From positions 4,526,001 through 4,590,000 of the forward strand of contig NZ_CP055930.1 in assembly GCF_013927005.1 (NCBI RefSeq): a stretch of 64,000 bases of DNA, in the 5' to 3' direction. Below, piece after piece: positions 47,355 to 55,597 of this stretch. The notes below the pieces were generated by a model, which made no database searches, was not told where the DNA came from, and saw nothing but the letters and a program-made list of their open reading frames with translations. The position numbers and the translations under genes were made by a program. Positions within the stretch are counted from its first letter, which is position 1. Every line of letters begins with the position of its first letter. The stretch is from Enterobacter sp. RHBSTW-00175. Its GTDB lineage: Bacteria > Pseudomonadota > Gammaproteobacteria > Enterobacterales > Enterobacteriaceae.

Positions 47355-48808
47355 TTCATTCCCCACTGCATCAGAATACGACGAGTCTCGCGATCGCCTT
47401 CAACAAATCTTTTAATCACCATCGAAATAATGCCTCTGTTTTTTAAACAGAAATCGTCTTTACCCGGATGCCCGTAAACCGAACCTGTTACCTGATAGCG
47501 GCGTACAGGGTCTGCACCACAGTAGGGGGCAAACGCACAGTCAGAACAAACAGGCAGGCAGTCATTCACTCCTGCGGAGGCGAGTTCTTGCATAACTGGG
47601 CCGAAAAAAAGTTCTTCTGGGCTATTCTCGAAAACATTACCCATTTTAAAATGCGGATCGCCTGTTTCTGCCATCATTCGGCTTTCATCGCTTGGGTAGA
47701 TATTGCCATCATAGTTATACAATGTGACGCCAAAACCAGAGCCGCAGGGGGATTGAAGATCAACAAAGCCCGTTGCCCAAGGCGTCATGAGTTTTTTCAT
47801 GATTAACGCCGCATAGGATTCGCGAAATACGATTCCATCGTGATTAAGGCGAATAATGTAATCGAGACACTTCTCATAAAATGCCAGAAATTGATCTATC
47901 GTATAGCCAATTTTATGAAAGTATTTCTGCGCAAAGCCATAAGGATTAAGTTCGCGAATGAAAATACTGCGAAATCCCTGGTTTACGTACTCATTGATGA
48001 TCTCATCAGGCATACCAAGGCTCTGCCGGGTTGTTGTCATCAGTGCGCTAACTCTGTCAAAGGCATCGCGTTGTTTGAGTTTTTTAAGCGTTGAAACGAG
48101 TGCACACCATGCACCTGATTTTGCGTATTTACGGTTAGCATCATGCAGCATCTGAGGGCCATCGAGCGATGTGCTGATTGAAAAATTGTGTTCCAGCAAA
48201 AAGTCGAGATCGTCATCTTTCAATTCGCACAGATTCGTGCAAACCACAAATTGAATCTCTTTCACGGTATTTTTACTATTTACTTGGGCAACGGCCTGAC
48301 GGATGAGGTCCATATTCAACGTGGATTCTCCACCCTGGAATTCAAGCGTCAGCTTGTCCGAAGGCATAGATAAGAATAAATCAATACTCTTTTCAAGGAC
48401 CTCTGGGCTCATATCATAACGTGATGGATCGGACTGACAGCTCTTACGTGAGGCCTGACAATACACGCAGGAGTTGTTGCAACGAACGGTTAGAACAAAG
48501 ATATGGAGCTGGGAAAAGTTTTCCAGAAATGATTTCTTTGTTATGTACCGTGAGGAGAGAAAGGTGATCTGGTTATCGTCAATCCTGTCACTGACCATGT
48601 GTTTGGCTTTCAGTTCATACCAAAGCGTTTCATCTTCAATCTTTTCCTTACCGATGAGTGCAGTCAGTTGCGTAGGACTAATACACGTCCATTCGCCATA
48701 ATCCGTCGAAAGGAAATAGTTTCCGTCACCCAGTAGGCTAAATCTGAATGGGAGTAATTGATATGACTGAGAAGCGAACTCAGCAGGGGGCTGAAATCTA
48801 ACGCTCAT
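47351..48808 (-). CDS. hxsB: HxsB, radical SAM/SPASM maturase of a His-Xaa-Ser RiPP system
   Basis: 485 residues. Radical SAM cluster CNNSCVYC at Cys110, Cys114 and Cys117, FQGGES SAM-binding segment near residue 159, and a SPASM domain with CGSGFGV, CLPVCSDCAFAPYCG and a final Cys, the layout of enzymes that bind two auxiliary 4Fe-4S clusters and form carbon-carbon or carbon-heteroatom crosslinks in peptides. N-terminal ~100 residues probably recognise the leader. Its start overlaps the HxsD-like gene by 11 bases. Confidence 0.9.
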   Translation of the reverse strand: MSVRFQPPAEFASQSYQLLPFRFSLLGDGNYFLSTDYGEWTCISPTQLTALIGKEKIEDETLWYELKAKHMVSDRIDDNQITFLSSRYITKKSFLENFSQLHIFVLTVRCNNSCVYCQASRKSCQSDPSRYDMSPEVLEKSIDLFLSMPSDKLTLEFQGGESTLNMDLIRQAVAQVNSKNTVKEIQFVVCTNLCELKDDDLDFLLEHNFSISTSLDGPQMLHDANRKYAKSGAWCALVSTLKKLKQRDAFDRVSALMTTTRQSLGMPDEIINEYVNQGFRSIFIRELNPYGFAQKYFHKIGYTIDQFLAFYEKCLDYIIRLNHDGIVFRESYAALIMKKLMTPWATGFVDLQSPCGSGFGVTLYNYDGNIYPSDESRMMAETGDPHFKMGNVFENSPEELFFGPVMQELASAGVNDCLPVCSDCAFAPYCGADPVRRYQVTGSVYGHPGKDDFCLKNRGIISMVIKRFVEGDRETRRILMQWGMK

Positions 48809-49022
48809 TGTTCATGGTGTCCTGTATACTGAGGTCAAGAATGTTAGTAAGGAGTGTATTAATAATGAGAGGTGCATCTGAGAGATATTCTTCACTAATA
48901 TTCATCCTCAGACAGATTGCCTCATTAATGGTACACTCAACACTCAAATAATCGGTGAATTGTTGAACCATGTTATCTATGGCGTCCTGAGTGTAAAAAA
49001 GTGGATCTAGTTTGATTATCAT
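48798..49022 (-). CDS. HxsD-like small protein (second copy)
   Basis: 74 residues. LDPLFYTQDAIDNMVQQFTD aligns with LNKSLYSREAIMKTCYAFTD of the neighbouring HxsD, including spacing to the FTD triplet, and a C-terminal helix follows in both. It is shorter and lacks the middle of HxsD. It starts 4 bases after the hxsD stop and overlaps hxsB, so it is clearly part of the operon. I infer a diverged duplicate that may form a heterodimer with HxsD. Confidence 0.65.
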   Translation of the reverse strand: MIIKLDPLFYTQDAIDNMVQQFTDYLSVECTINEAICLRMNISEEYLSDAPLIINTLLTNILDLSIQDTMNNER

Positions 49023-49026
49023 AGTA

Positions 49027-49404
49027 TTACACTACCGATTTTAGAATGTCTTGAGTGTTTTCCTTAACACGGTTTTCAATAAAAACCCCTGCAGGGGAGA
49101 ACGCTTTTTTAACGATTTCCTCATGCAGAGTTGATGTTTCATCATGAATGATCTGACGCATCTGGTTTTCGTGTAGTGAATATAAAAAATGCTTTGCTAC
49201 AGTATTCATCTCATGAACGCTACCGTTTTTTTTGTATATAAAGATCCCTACATTATCGTGCTCTAACTTGACGGCATGAATGAAGAAATCATCTGTAAAC
49301 GCGTAGCAGGTTTTCATTATCGCTTCACGGCTATAGAGACTTTTGTTAAGGGGTAACAAAAAGAACTCGCCTAGTTCATTCTTTCCTTGTGTGACGCTAT
49401 ACAT
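49027..49404 (-). CDS. hxsD: HxsD, accessory protein of the His-Xaa-Ser system
   Basis: 125 residues. The family features PLNKSLYSREAIMKTCYAFTD and a C-terminal helix with QMRQIIHDETSTLHEEIVKKAF are present. GGAGA lies before the start. HxsD accompanies HxsB and HxsC in most known loci; it may carry or present the precursor, but its function is not established. Confidence 0.82.
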   Translation of the reverse strand: MYSVTQGKNELGEFFLLPLNKSLYSREAIMKTCYAFTDDFFIHAVKLEHDNVGIFIYKKNGSVHEMNTVAKHFLYSLHENQMRQIIHDETSTLHEEIVKKAFSPAGVFIENRVKENTQDILKSVV

Positions 49405-49423
49405 GAGAATCTCCTTCAGGAAT

Positions 49424-49442
49424 GGCCAGCCAGCGGCTGGCC
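49424..49442 (-). promoter_or_regulatory. Intercistronic hairpin between hxsA and hxsD
   Basis: GGCCAGC (49424-49430) and GCTGGCC (49436-49442) form a 7-bp GC stem with a 5-base loop, 7 bases after the hxsA stop and 19 bases before hxsD. No T-tract follows. It may shield the precursor mRNA or act as an attenuator, giving more peptide than enzyme. Confidence 0.65.
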
Positions 49443-49449
49443 TTGGGTA

Positions 49450-49764
49450 TTAGCACGTAGAGCCAGGCGTGCAGGAATAGTGGCTGGAATGGCTTGCATG
49501 ACTTGAGTGGCTGTAATGCGCCGCAAATGCTTGCCCATCTAGCGATGGTTTTGCCAGTAAAACAGAAGTGCTGGATTGTTGTGCGCTGTTATTTACTGAA
49601 GTTTGAGCCTGTGTTGGCGCAATCATTGGTGTACTGCTACTGGCGAATGATGGGGCGCTCGCACCCGCTATCACTCCAGCAACAATACCAGCAACGATAG
49701 GTGTAATACTGTTACCTGAAAGTTCTTTGACAGAGCCTTTTACGACTTTTGGCAATGCTTTCAT
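49450..49764 (-). CDS. hxsA: HxsA, His-Xaa-Ser repeat precursor peptide
   Basis: 104 residues. The C-terminal core holds five consecutive triplets HYS-HSS-HAS-HSS-HYS at residues 83-97, then Cys98 and terminal Cys104. The N-terminal part is basic; residues 20-42 are a hydrophobic Gly/Ala-rich segment (TPIVAGIVAGVIAG) ending in SFASS, so the peptide could be membrane-inserted or exported through a Sec-like route. A flexible Ser/Gln-rich linker joins both. First gene of a five-gene operon with two radical SAM enzymes, which defines it as the substrate. SD AAGGA lies 6 bases before ATG and is inside a hairpin. Confidence 0.88.
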   Translation of the reverse strand: MKALPKVVKGSVKELSGNSITPIVAGIVAGVIAGASAPSFASSSTPMIAPTQAQTSVNNSAQQSSTSVLLAKPSLDGQAFAAHYSHSSHASHSSHYSCTPGSTC

Positions 49765-49771
49765 CTGTAAT

Positions 49772-49822
49772 CCTTATCATAGATAGAGAGATAACAGGAT
49801 TGTTATCGTGAATATGATAAGG
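49772..49822 (-). promoter_or_regulatory. Nested hairpin sequestering the hxsA ribosome binding site
   Basis: Outer arms CCTTATCAT (49772-49780) and ATGATAAGG (49814-49822), inner arms GATAACA (49790-49796) and TGTTATC (49801-49807), all perfect. In the mRNA the AAGG of the Shine-Dalgarno site (6 bases from ATG) is paired with CCUU of the opposite arm. It could be a translational switch or, as DNA, an operator. The rest of the upstream region (49823-50076) is AT-rich with no gene. Confidence 0.75.
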
Positions 49823-50076
49823 CACTACGATACTCTAATATTATTATATTTATGTTCGTTATTTGATTTTAATCATACAGCGGTTGATTAGATTGGCGTT
49901 TAACGGCTCAGTAAAAGTAATCATGTAAACATTAATTATGTCCGGAACGGAATTAATGCATATTTAATATAAGTAGGTGGCTAACGGAAATGTTAATTAT
50001 AGCGAGCGCCGGAAAATTCAATTAATACCTGTCTAATATATGCCTTAAAAAACATGAAGTTCTATTCTCAGTCAAA

Positions 50077-51264
50077 TCACCATATTGCACTTTTTTGCCT
50101 TGACGTGAAAAAGGTCAGTACAACGGCACTCAGCAGTAACAGGCCACTCATCGCAAAGGTGCTCTGCCAGCCGGAATGGTCGAACACCATGCCGCCCACC
50201 GTTGAGCCCAGCGCAATGCAGAGCTGGATCACGGCAACCATCAGCCCGCCGCCTGCCTCTGCGTCATCGGGTAAAGTCCGGGCAAGCCATGTCCACCAGC
50301 CTGTTGGCGCCGCCGTTGCCAGCATCCCCCAAACGGCAGAGAGCACTGCCACCATCCACACGCTGTGTCCGGCCAGGATTAACGCGCCGGCAATGGCCGC
50401 CATCAGAAGTGGGATCGCCATTAACGTCGGGTAAAACGCGGCGTTCAGAACCCGGGCAACGATCAGCGTGCCAATAAAACCCGCCATACCGATGGCGAGC
50501 AGGATCAGCGATAAGCCGGAAGGGCTGACACGGGTGACGTTTTCCAGGAACGGCCGGATATAGGTAAATAACGCAAACTGTCCCATAAAGAACAGGCCAC
50601 AGGCCATCAGCCCTGTACGTACCACGCGCTGGCGGAACAGGCGAAATACGCTCCCGCGCGGGCCCTGATGATTGGGCATGTCAGGCAGGCTAAAACACTG
50701 CCAGATAACGGCGACGATGGCGACAGGCACCAGACACAGAAAGGCACCGCGCCAGCCAATGGTCGCACCGAGATAGCTGCCAAGCGGGGCGGCGATGACC
50801 GTCGCCAGCGCGTTACCGCCGTTGAAGATAGCCAGAGCGCGGGATACCTGATGTTGCGGCACAAGACGGAGAGCCGTCGCGGCGGACATCGACCAGAATC
50901 CGCCGATCGCGATGCCAATAAGCGCACGGCCTGCCATATACATCAGATAGCCAGTCGCGTAGGCAATAATGATCCCCGATATCGCCATCAACATCGTCAT
51001 GCCCAGCAGCAGATATTTGCGATTCATCTTCCCGGCTAGTTGAGAAAGACTCAGGCTGGTCAGCACCGCCAGCGCACCGGAGATGGCAATGCCATAGCCT
51101 GCGAGTCCCTCTGTCACCCCCAGATCCCGGGCGATGGGAGTGAGCTGGCTGACGGGCATAAATTCCGAGGCTATCAGGACGAACACGCACAGGGTCATGG
51201 CAAAAATACCGCCCCAGTGCGCAGGTTCAGCGTTTGCTGATGAGGTATGGTTCAGTGTGGACAT
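50077..51264 (-). CDS. MFS transporter, drug/nucleoside-efflux type
   Basis: 395 residues, twelve helices, beginning with a short polar tail and WGGIFAMTLCVFVLIASEFM; the GIAIGGFWSMSAATALRL and NGGNALATVIAAPLGSYLG segments resemble E. coli NepI/AraJ-type exporters. Substrate unknown. It lies 48 bases after the alpha/beta hydrolase gene, likely in one operon controlled by the divergent LysR gene. Confidence 0.88.
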   Translation of the reverse strand: MSTLNHTSSANAEPAHWGGIFAMTLCVFVLIASEFMPVSQLTPIARDLGVTEGLAGYGIAISGALAVLTSLSLSQLAGKMNRKYLLLGMTMLMAISGIIIAYATGYLMYMAGRALIGIAIGGFWSMSAATALRLVPQHQVSRALAIFNGGNALATVIAAPLGSYLGATIGWRGAFLCLVPVAIVAVIWQCFSLPDMPNHQGPRGSVFRLFRQRVVRTGLMACGLFFMGQFALFTYIRPFLENVTRVSPSGLSLILLAIGMAGFIGTLIVARVLNAAFYPTLMAIPLLMAAIAGALILAGHSVWMVAVLSAVWGMLATAAPTGWWTWLARTLPDDAEAGGGLMVAVIQLCIALGSTVGGMVFDHSGWQSTFAMSGLLLLSAVVLTFFTSRQKSAIW

Positions 51265-51312
51265 AGTCAGATTTCACAAAGAGCCACCCGTAAAAACGGG
51301 TGGCGTTGCAGG

Positions 51313-52440
51313 TTATTTCAGGCTGGTTTTGAAGAACTGCTCAAAGTGGGCAAACGGAATTTTTCCGGCAACGTTGTCGTAGAGATCAACATGGTTTGCA
51401 CCCGGGACAATCACCAGTTCTTTCTGTTTACTGCCCACGGCGTTGAACGCATCTTCAGCAAAATAGCGGGAGTGCGCTTTCTCGCCAGTGACGATAAGCG
51501 TCGGGATGGTTATCTCTTTGGCATAACTCAGCAGCGGCATGTTCATAAAAGATAACGGCGTTGTCGCCGTCCATGCGCCGGTTGAGTTGACGGAACGCGC
51601 ATGGTAGCCACGCGGCATCCGGTAGTAATCAAAGAACTCTTTCAGCACCGGATGCGGGTTTGCAGGTAATGACTCCGGCAGGATACGGTCGGCGACAGTC
51701 ACCTTACCGCGCTCATCGACATAAATGTCATGGCCCGCATGGGCGAAGGTGCCGCTTTCGGCATCTTTCCAGCGCTGTTCGTTCAGATACTGCAATACGG
51801 CATGGCGGTCCGCGGTGGTGTAACGATCTTTCCCGTCGCCCACACCGTGACCCATGGCGCGGCTCATGTCATACATTACGCTGGTGGCGACCGCTTTCAC
51901 GCGGGTATCCATGGATGCCGCGTTGAGCGCCATGCCGCCCCAGCCGCAGATGCCGAGAATGCCAATACGGTTTCGGTCCACCTCTTTCTGAATACCGAGG
52001 AAATCCACCGCCGCGCTAAAGTCTTCGGTGTTGATATCTGGCGAGGCAACGTTGCGCGGCTGACCGCCGCTTTCGCCCGTATAGGACGGGTCGAATGCCA
52101 GGGTCACAAATCCGTTTTCAGCCAGAGTCTGTGCGTACAGGCCGCTGGACTGCTCCTTAACCGCGCCAAACGGCCCGCTGACGGCAATCGCCGCCAGTTT
52201 GCGGTCGCCACGATCTTTAGGAAGATACAAATCTCCCACCAGGGTTATCCCATAGCGGTTCTGGAATGACACCTTGCGATGATCGACCTTGTCACTTTCG
52301 GCGAAGGTTTTGTCCCAGGTGGTCACCATTGAAACGGGGGCGTTTGGGTTGGTAGTTTCTGCATAACTCATTGTCGTGACTCCACTTAATGATGCGCAGA
52401 GCAGCATCGCAACTGATAGTTTTTGAGTGAATTTTTTCAT
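51313..52440 (-). CDS. Exported alpha/beta hydrolase (dienelactone hydrolase-like)
   Basis: 375 residues from MKKFTQKLSVAML, with a signal peptide ending SYA. Hydrolase-fold elements: GICGWGG nucleophile elbow with Cys in place of Ser, and a C-terminal His in GANHVDLYD. A Cys nucleophile is seen in dienelactone hydrolases. Substrate unknown; periplasmic. The upstream ATG at 52473 adds 11 residues without a signal and is less likely. Confidence 0.82.
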   Translation of the reverse strand: MKKFTQKLSVAMLLCASLSGVTTMSYAETTNPNAPVSMVTTWDKTFAESDKVDHRKVSFQNRYGITLVGDLYLPKDRGDRKLAAIAVSGPFGAVKEQSSGLYAQTLAENGFVTLAFDPSYTGESGGQPRNVASPDINTEDFSAAVDFLGIQKEVDRNRIGILGICGWGGMALNAASMDTRVKAVATSVMYDMSRAMGHGVGDGKDRYTTADRHAVLQYLNEQRWKDAESGTFAHAGHDIYVDERGKVTVADRILPESLPANPHPVLKEFFDYYRMPRGYHARSVNSTGAWTATTPLSFMNMPLLSYAKEITIPTLIVTGEKAHSRYFAEDAFNAVGSKQKELVIVPGANHVDLYDNVAGKIPFAHFEQFFKTSLK

Positions 52441-52553
52441 AAGAGGTACCGTGCGTTGTTGTGATGCGGCCATTATAGTTAGCAGAAATAGTGCTGATTA
52501 GAGGGCTAAAACTGCTAGGATTCATACCATGTTGTTATAAATGTGGGTGTGAG

Positions 52554-53438
52554 ATGGCGAAGCGGGAAAACTACAATGAGCTTTACCTGTTTATGCAGGT
52601 AGTGCGGGAAGGAAGCTTTACGGCAGCCGCGCAACGTCTTGGCCTGGCACAATCCGGGATCAGCCGTTCGGTGCGCGAACTGGAAGCGCGGCTGGGCGTT
52701 CAGTTGCTGGTACGCACCACACGAAAACTGTCCCTGACTCAGGCTGGCGAGCAACTTTATCGCACCACTGAGTCGGGATTTGATGCGCTGGATAACGGTC
52801 TTGCCACCCTGGCGCATTTTCGTGAGACACCCTCCGGCACGGTGCGCATTAATGCCAGCCAGCACGCTATCGACAAATGTTTGCTGCCGAAACTCGCAGT
52901 ATTTAAGCAGCGCTACCCGGATATCCGGCTGGAGCTGATGAACGAGAGCCGCTTTGTCGACATCATCGCCGAGCGGTTCGATGCCGGCGTGCGGCTGGGG
53001 CCGGAAGTGGGGCAGGGAATGATAGCGGTGCGCATCACGCCCGACATGGATATGGCGGTGGTGGGCACGCCGGATCACTTTCGCCGCTACGGTTTCCCGC
53101 AAACGCCTGCTGAACTGACGGCTCACCCCTGTATTGCTTATCAGTTCGCCGACGGCAGTCTTTACCACTGGGAACTGGTGCAGGATGAGAAGATAATTAC
53201 CCATCGCCCAGAAGGACAGTGGTCGTTATCCGACAGCTATATGGAAGCTGAAGCCGCACGGCTGGGTCTGGGGCTGGCGTATGTGCCGGTAGAGCTGGTG
53301 GCGGACGACCTTGAACGCGGAACGCTTATCCGGGTGTTGCTGCGCTATAGCCTGCGCATGGAGGGACTGTTCCTTTACTATCCGCACCGCAACGTGTCGC
53401 CCGCGCTGAGAGCGGTGATCGATACGCTGAAAATGTAG
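52554..53438 (+). CDS. LysR-family transcriptional regulator
   Basis: 294 residues from MAKRENYNELYLFMQVV, the usual opening for the PecT/CrgA-like LysR group; longer readings add a Cys-rich stretch unlike the family. Helix-turn-helix FTAAAQRLGLAQSGISRSV is clear. Divergent from the hydrolase-MFS pair (113 bases), which it probably regulates. Confidence 0.9.
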   Translation: MAKRENYNELYLFMQVVREGSFTAAAQRLGLAQSGISRSVRELEARLGVQLLVRTTRKLSLTQAGEQLYRTTESGFDALDNGLATLAHFRETPSGTVRINASQHAIDKCLLPKLAVFKQRYPDIRLELMNESRFVDIIAERFDAGVRLGPEVGQGMIAVRITPDMDMAVVGTPDHFRRYGFPQTPAELTAHPCIAYQFADGSLYHWELVQDEKIITHRPEGQWSLSDSYMEAEAARLGLGLAYVPVELVADDLERGTLIRVLLRYSLRMEGLFLYYPHRNVSPALRAVIDTLKM

Positions 53439-54309
53439 GCCGGGCGCTGTTGTTCTGGAAGATGCCTCGCAAACCGGCAAAGTAACCTTGTGCAATGATC
53501 GCGGTCGTAACGTCACGGTATACCCGCAATCGGGCATAGGGTTCAACCCAATTTTACACTGAGGATGCCTCTTTGACGTTGCTGACCACTGCGCCGCGCT
53601 GGTGATAAATTGGGGGATTTTCGTCGTCAATGACCAAAAGGAAATGTCTCGTCATGGTACACTATTGACTGACTAATTTCTCTTTTTTTTCCGGAGATCA
53701 TCCTCATAAAATGTCTATAAAAGATCACCGCAAGTGGTGATCTTTATGTTTACCCTGTCATTACACACACTGTGCCAGTCAATTTCTGTCAGACACCTCA
53801 CACTGAAACATGACTAACATCAAACTTTATAGTGTTTTATTTGCACTTCAAATACAGTCTGCGATTACGTGTTTTTACATCAATTTTAAAAAATTAACCA
53901 GATTAAAACAAAGACCGGAAGCTTATAGGGAGCGCATTTCTGCTGGCTAAAATTACTGGAAATTTGACTTCACGGGGCTTCAATATGGGGGCGGCGAAGC
54001 ACTGGAGGGTGGCCATCAGGTGTTACGAAGTGTTGCAGTGCGCGGTATTGGGTAGCCTATTAGACATTTTATAGACTATTTAATTACATTTAAATATAAG
54101 TTTGAATAAATAATAGTCACTAATATTACTATTTTGTATTGACTTTAATTTGGCTTTCATTTGAACGGTTTTTGGATATGTGAATGAATCATATACAAGG
54201 CTATATTAACAATTTGAAAACACTTTTGTGTGTTGACATGTTTCCACAAAAGCCTCAATTTCCAATCCCGAAACGCGAATACGGTTCAACAGCAGCACGA
54301 TGAGGCGTT
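53439..54309. other. 871-bp intergenic region with a gene remnant and a hairpin
   Basis: The first part (to 53562) holds a 3' gene remnant described separately. GATCACC and GGTGATC around 53723-53742, extended by A/T pairs to a 10-bp stem at 53720-53745, form a hairpin that may terminate transcription. The rest is AT-rich. A TTGACA at 54233-54238 lies ~70 bases before the small RHH-like gene and could be its -35. No other gene is supported. Confidence 0.6.
53450..53562 (+). pseudogene. Possible 3' remnant of an unknown gene
   Basis: After the LysR stop one frame reads VLEDASQTGKVTLCNDRGRN then VTVYPQSGIGFNPILH and stops at 53560-53562. It has no start codon of its own and the codon content looks real. 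The pattern resembles the C-terminus of a type IV pseudopilin, but this is only a guess. Confidence 0.3.
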
Positions 54310-54528
54310 ATGAATACCGAACATAATCAAGCAACCCAAAAAGGAAAAGGGAATAAGGACACGCCAGCGTCAAAGCGGGTCATGTTCAGTACCAGACTCG
54401 ATGAGTCGCTGCATGAAGCAGTCCGGGTGTTGTCTTTCCAGCACCGGAAATCACGGCAGGAAAATACGCGGAACACGCTGCTGAAACAGTTTTGTGAAAC
54501 CTGCACGCTCTCAAATTATTGCTATTGA
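54310..54528 (+). CDS. Small ribbon-helix-helix-like protein
   Basis: 72 residues. A basic, polar N-terminal tail precedes RVMFSTRLDESLHEAVRVLS, which has the strand-helix start of Arc/MetJ-type DNA-binding proteins; the second helix region (SRQENTRNTLLKQF) is atypical. GATGAGG precedes the start. Followed 28 bases later by a small exported-protein gene. A DNA-binding role is inferred; it may be truncated. Confidence 0.45.
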   Translation: MNTEHNQATQKGKGNKDTPASKRVMFSTRLDESLHEAVRVLSFQHRKSRQENTRNTLLKQFCETCTLSNYCY

Positions 54529-54556
54529 AAAAGACGCTAACCGCTAAGGACTGGCC

Positions 54557-54988
54557 ATGAAAAAATTGATGATTGCACTCACGCTGGCGACCGTCGCCGC
54601 AGCCCCGGCTCACGCCATCAGTGCCAAATACCGCGAGCAGCTGGAGCGCTCCGGTTGTAATGAAATGAACGCCGGATCTACCTGCGATATCCACAAAACC
54701 CCGGCCCAGAATGCCGCAGCGGAGAAGAAAAGCCAGGACTTCACCAAATTCAAAGGCACTTACTCAGTGTTTGCCGCAAACGGCCAGCGTCTCGGTAATC
54801 GGGTGATTGTCGTGAAGCCGCACGAGGTTCGTTATGACGGTCATCTGGTAGAGCGACCGCGCGTGATTAATGGCGTACTGCTGTTCAGTGTCGACCTGGC
54901 ACAATACTCAATCACGGGTACGCGCGGGAGCGAACTGGGTACCTGGCTGGATGACCGCACCAATACTGGCGGCACCATTGGTCATTAA
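54557..54988 (+). CDS. Hypothetical secreted protein
   Basis: 143 residues with a clear signal peptide (residues 1-20, AHA cleavage). The mature part has two Cys (RSGCNEM and STCDIH), likely a disulfide, then a beta-rich region with GQRLGNRVIVVKPHEVRYDG. No family recognised. TAAGGA lies before ATG. Confidence 0.65.
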   Translation: MKKLMIALTLATVAAAPAHAISAKYREQLERSGCNEMNAGSTCDIHKTPAQNAAAEKKSQDFTKFKGTYSVFAANGQRLGNRVIVVKPHEVRYDGHLVERPRVINGVLLFSVDLAQYSITGTRGSELGTWLDDRTNTGGTIGH

Positions 54989-55183
54989 CCACAATCGCTA
55001 AACAAGCAGACAATCTGTGACTTAAAAGAGATAACCCAATCTTGTCGTTCATCAATATGCCCCGTCATCTTTGCCATAAAGTTCATCAATATAATTATGG
55101 GTCCTTCACACAAATATGAGGTAGTGCTCATTTTATGAACATTACGAGTCATATCCTGTGCATAATTCTCAGGAGGTAAAAAG

Positions 55184-55498
55184 ATGAAAAAGCTACTGAT
55201 ATGTTGTTTGTTTGGAAACACAGCAAATTCTCTCGCCAAAAAGATGCAGTTACTGGCGGAACACAAGGGGCATCCTCTTATTGTAGGTGCGGTAGGCCTG
55301 GATAATTTTGCGAGCGTGGCTCCCGCTTTCGACGCATTTCTCATTGCCCCGCATATTCAGTATAAGGCCGAGGAGATTGAAAGAATTGTTGGCGACTCCC
55401 GTTCTATTGCTGTGATTGAAAGTCTTCCCTATGCCTCACTCGATGCGGAAAAAGTTTTAACGTTTGTGATGGCGCAAATGCCAGAACTGGCGGGCTGA
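55184..55498 (+). CDS. Orphan PTS lactose/cellobiose-type EIIB protein
   Basis: 104 residues, length and fold pattern of E. coli ChbB: an N-terminal strand, Cys in the phosphate loop (CCLFGNTANSLAKKM), IAPHIQYKAEEI and IESLPYASLDAEKVL. No EIIA or EIIC gene lies nearby. The loop following the Cys differs from the usual CSAGMSTS, so phosphorylation is not certain. AGGAGG precedes the start. Possibly a regulatory remnant of a former operon. Confidence 0.72.
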   Translation: MKKLLICCLFGNTANSLAKKMQLLAEHKGHPLIVGAVGLDNFASVAPAFDAFLIAPHIQYKAEEIERIVGDSRSIAVIESLPYASLDAEKVLTFVMAQMPELAG

Positions 55499-55548
55499 CA
55501 CCAAAGACCGCACCGGGCATGAAGCAGACATTAAGTGATTGACACATT

Positions 55549-55589
55549 CCCTGCATAGATGGTTGTATGGCTCAACCATCTATGCAGGG
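55549..55589 (+). promoter_or_regulatory. 17-bp perfect inverted repeat at the MarR-GNAT promoter
   Basis: CCCTGCATAGATGGTTG (55549-55565), spacer TATGGCT, and its exact complement at 55573-55589, ending 8 bases before the ATG. TTGACA at 55539-55544 gives a -35 just upstream, so the palindrome covers the -10 and leader. Very likely the operator for the MarR domain of the next gene. Confidence 0.8.
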
Positions 55590-55597
55590 TAATACTG

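Noticed and set aside
50077..51264. MFS gene as the exporter of the hxs peptide
   Set aside because: It belongs with the hydrolase and LysR genes by spacing and base composition, and RiPP export by such MFS proteins is unusual.
53683..53745. A short ORF (MSIKDHRKW) near the hairpin at 53720-53745
   Set aside because: Nine codons overlapping a hairpin with no suitable ribosome site; the hairpin explains the sequence.
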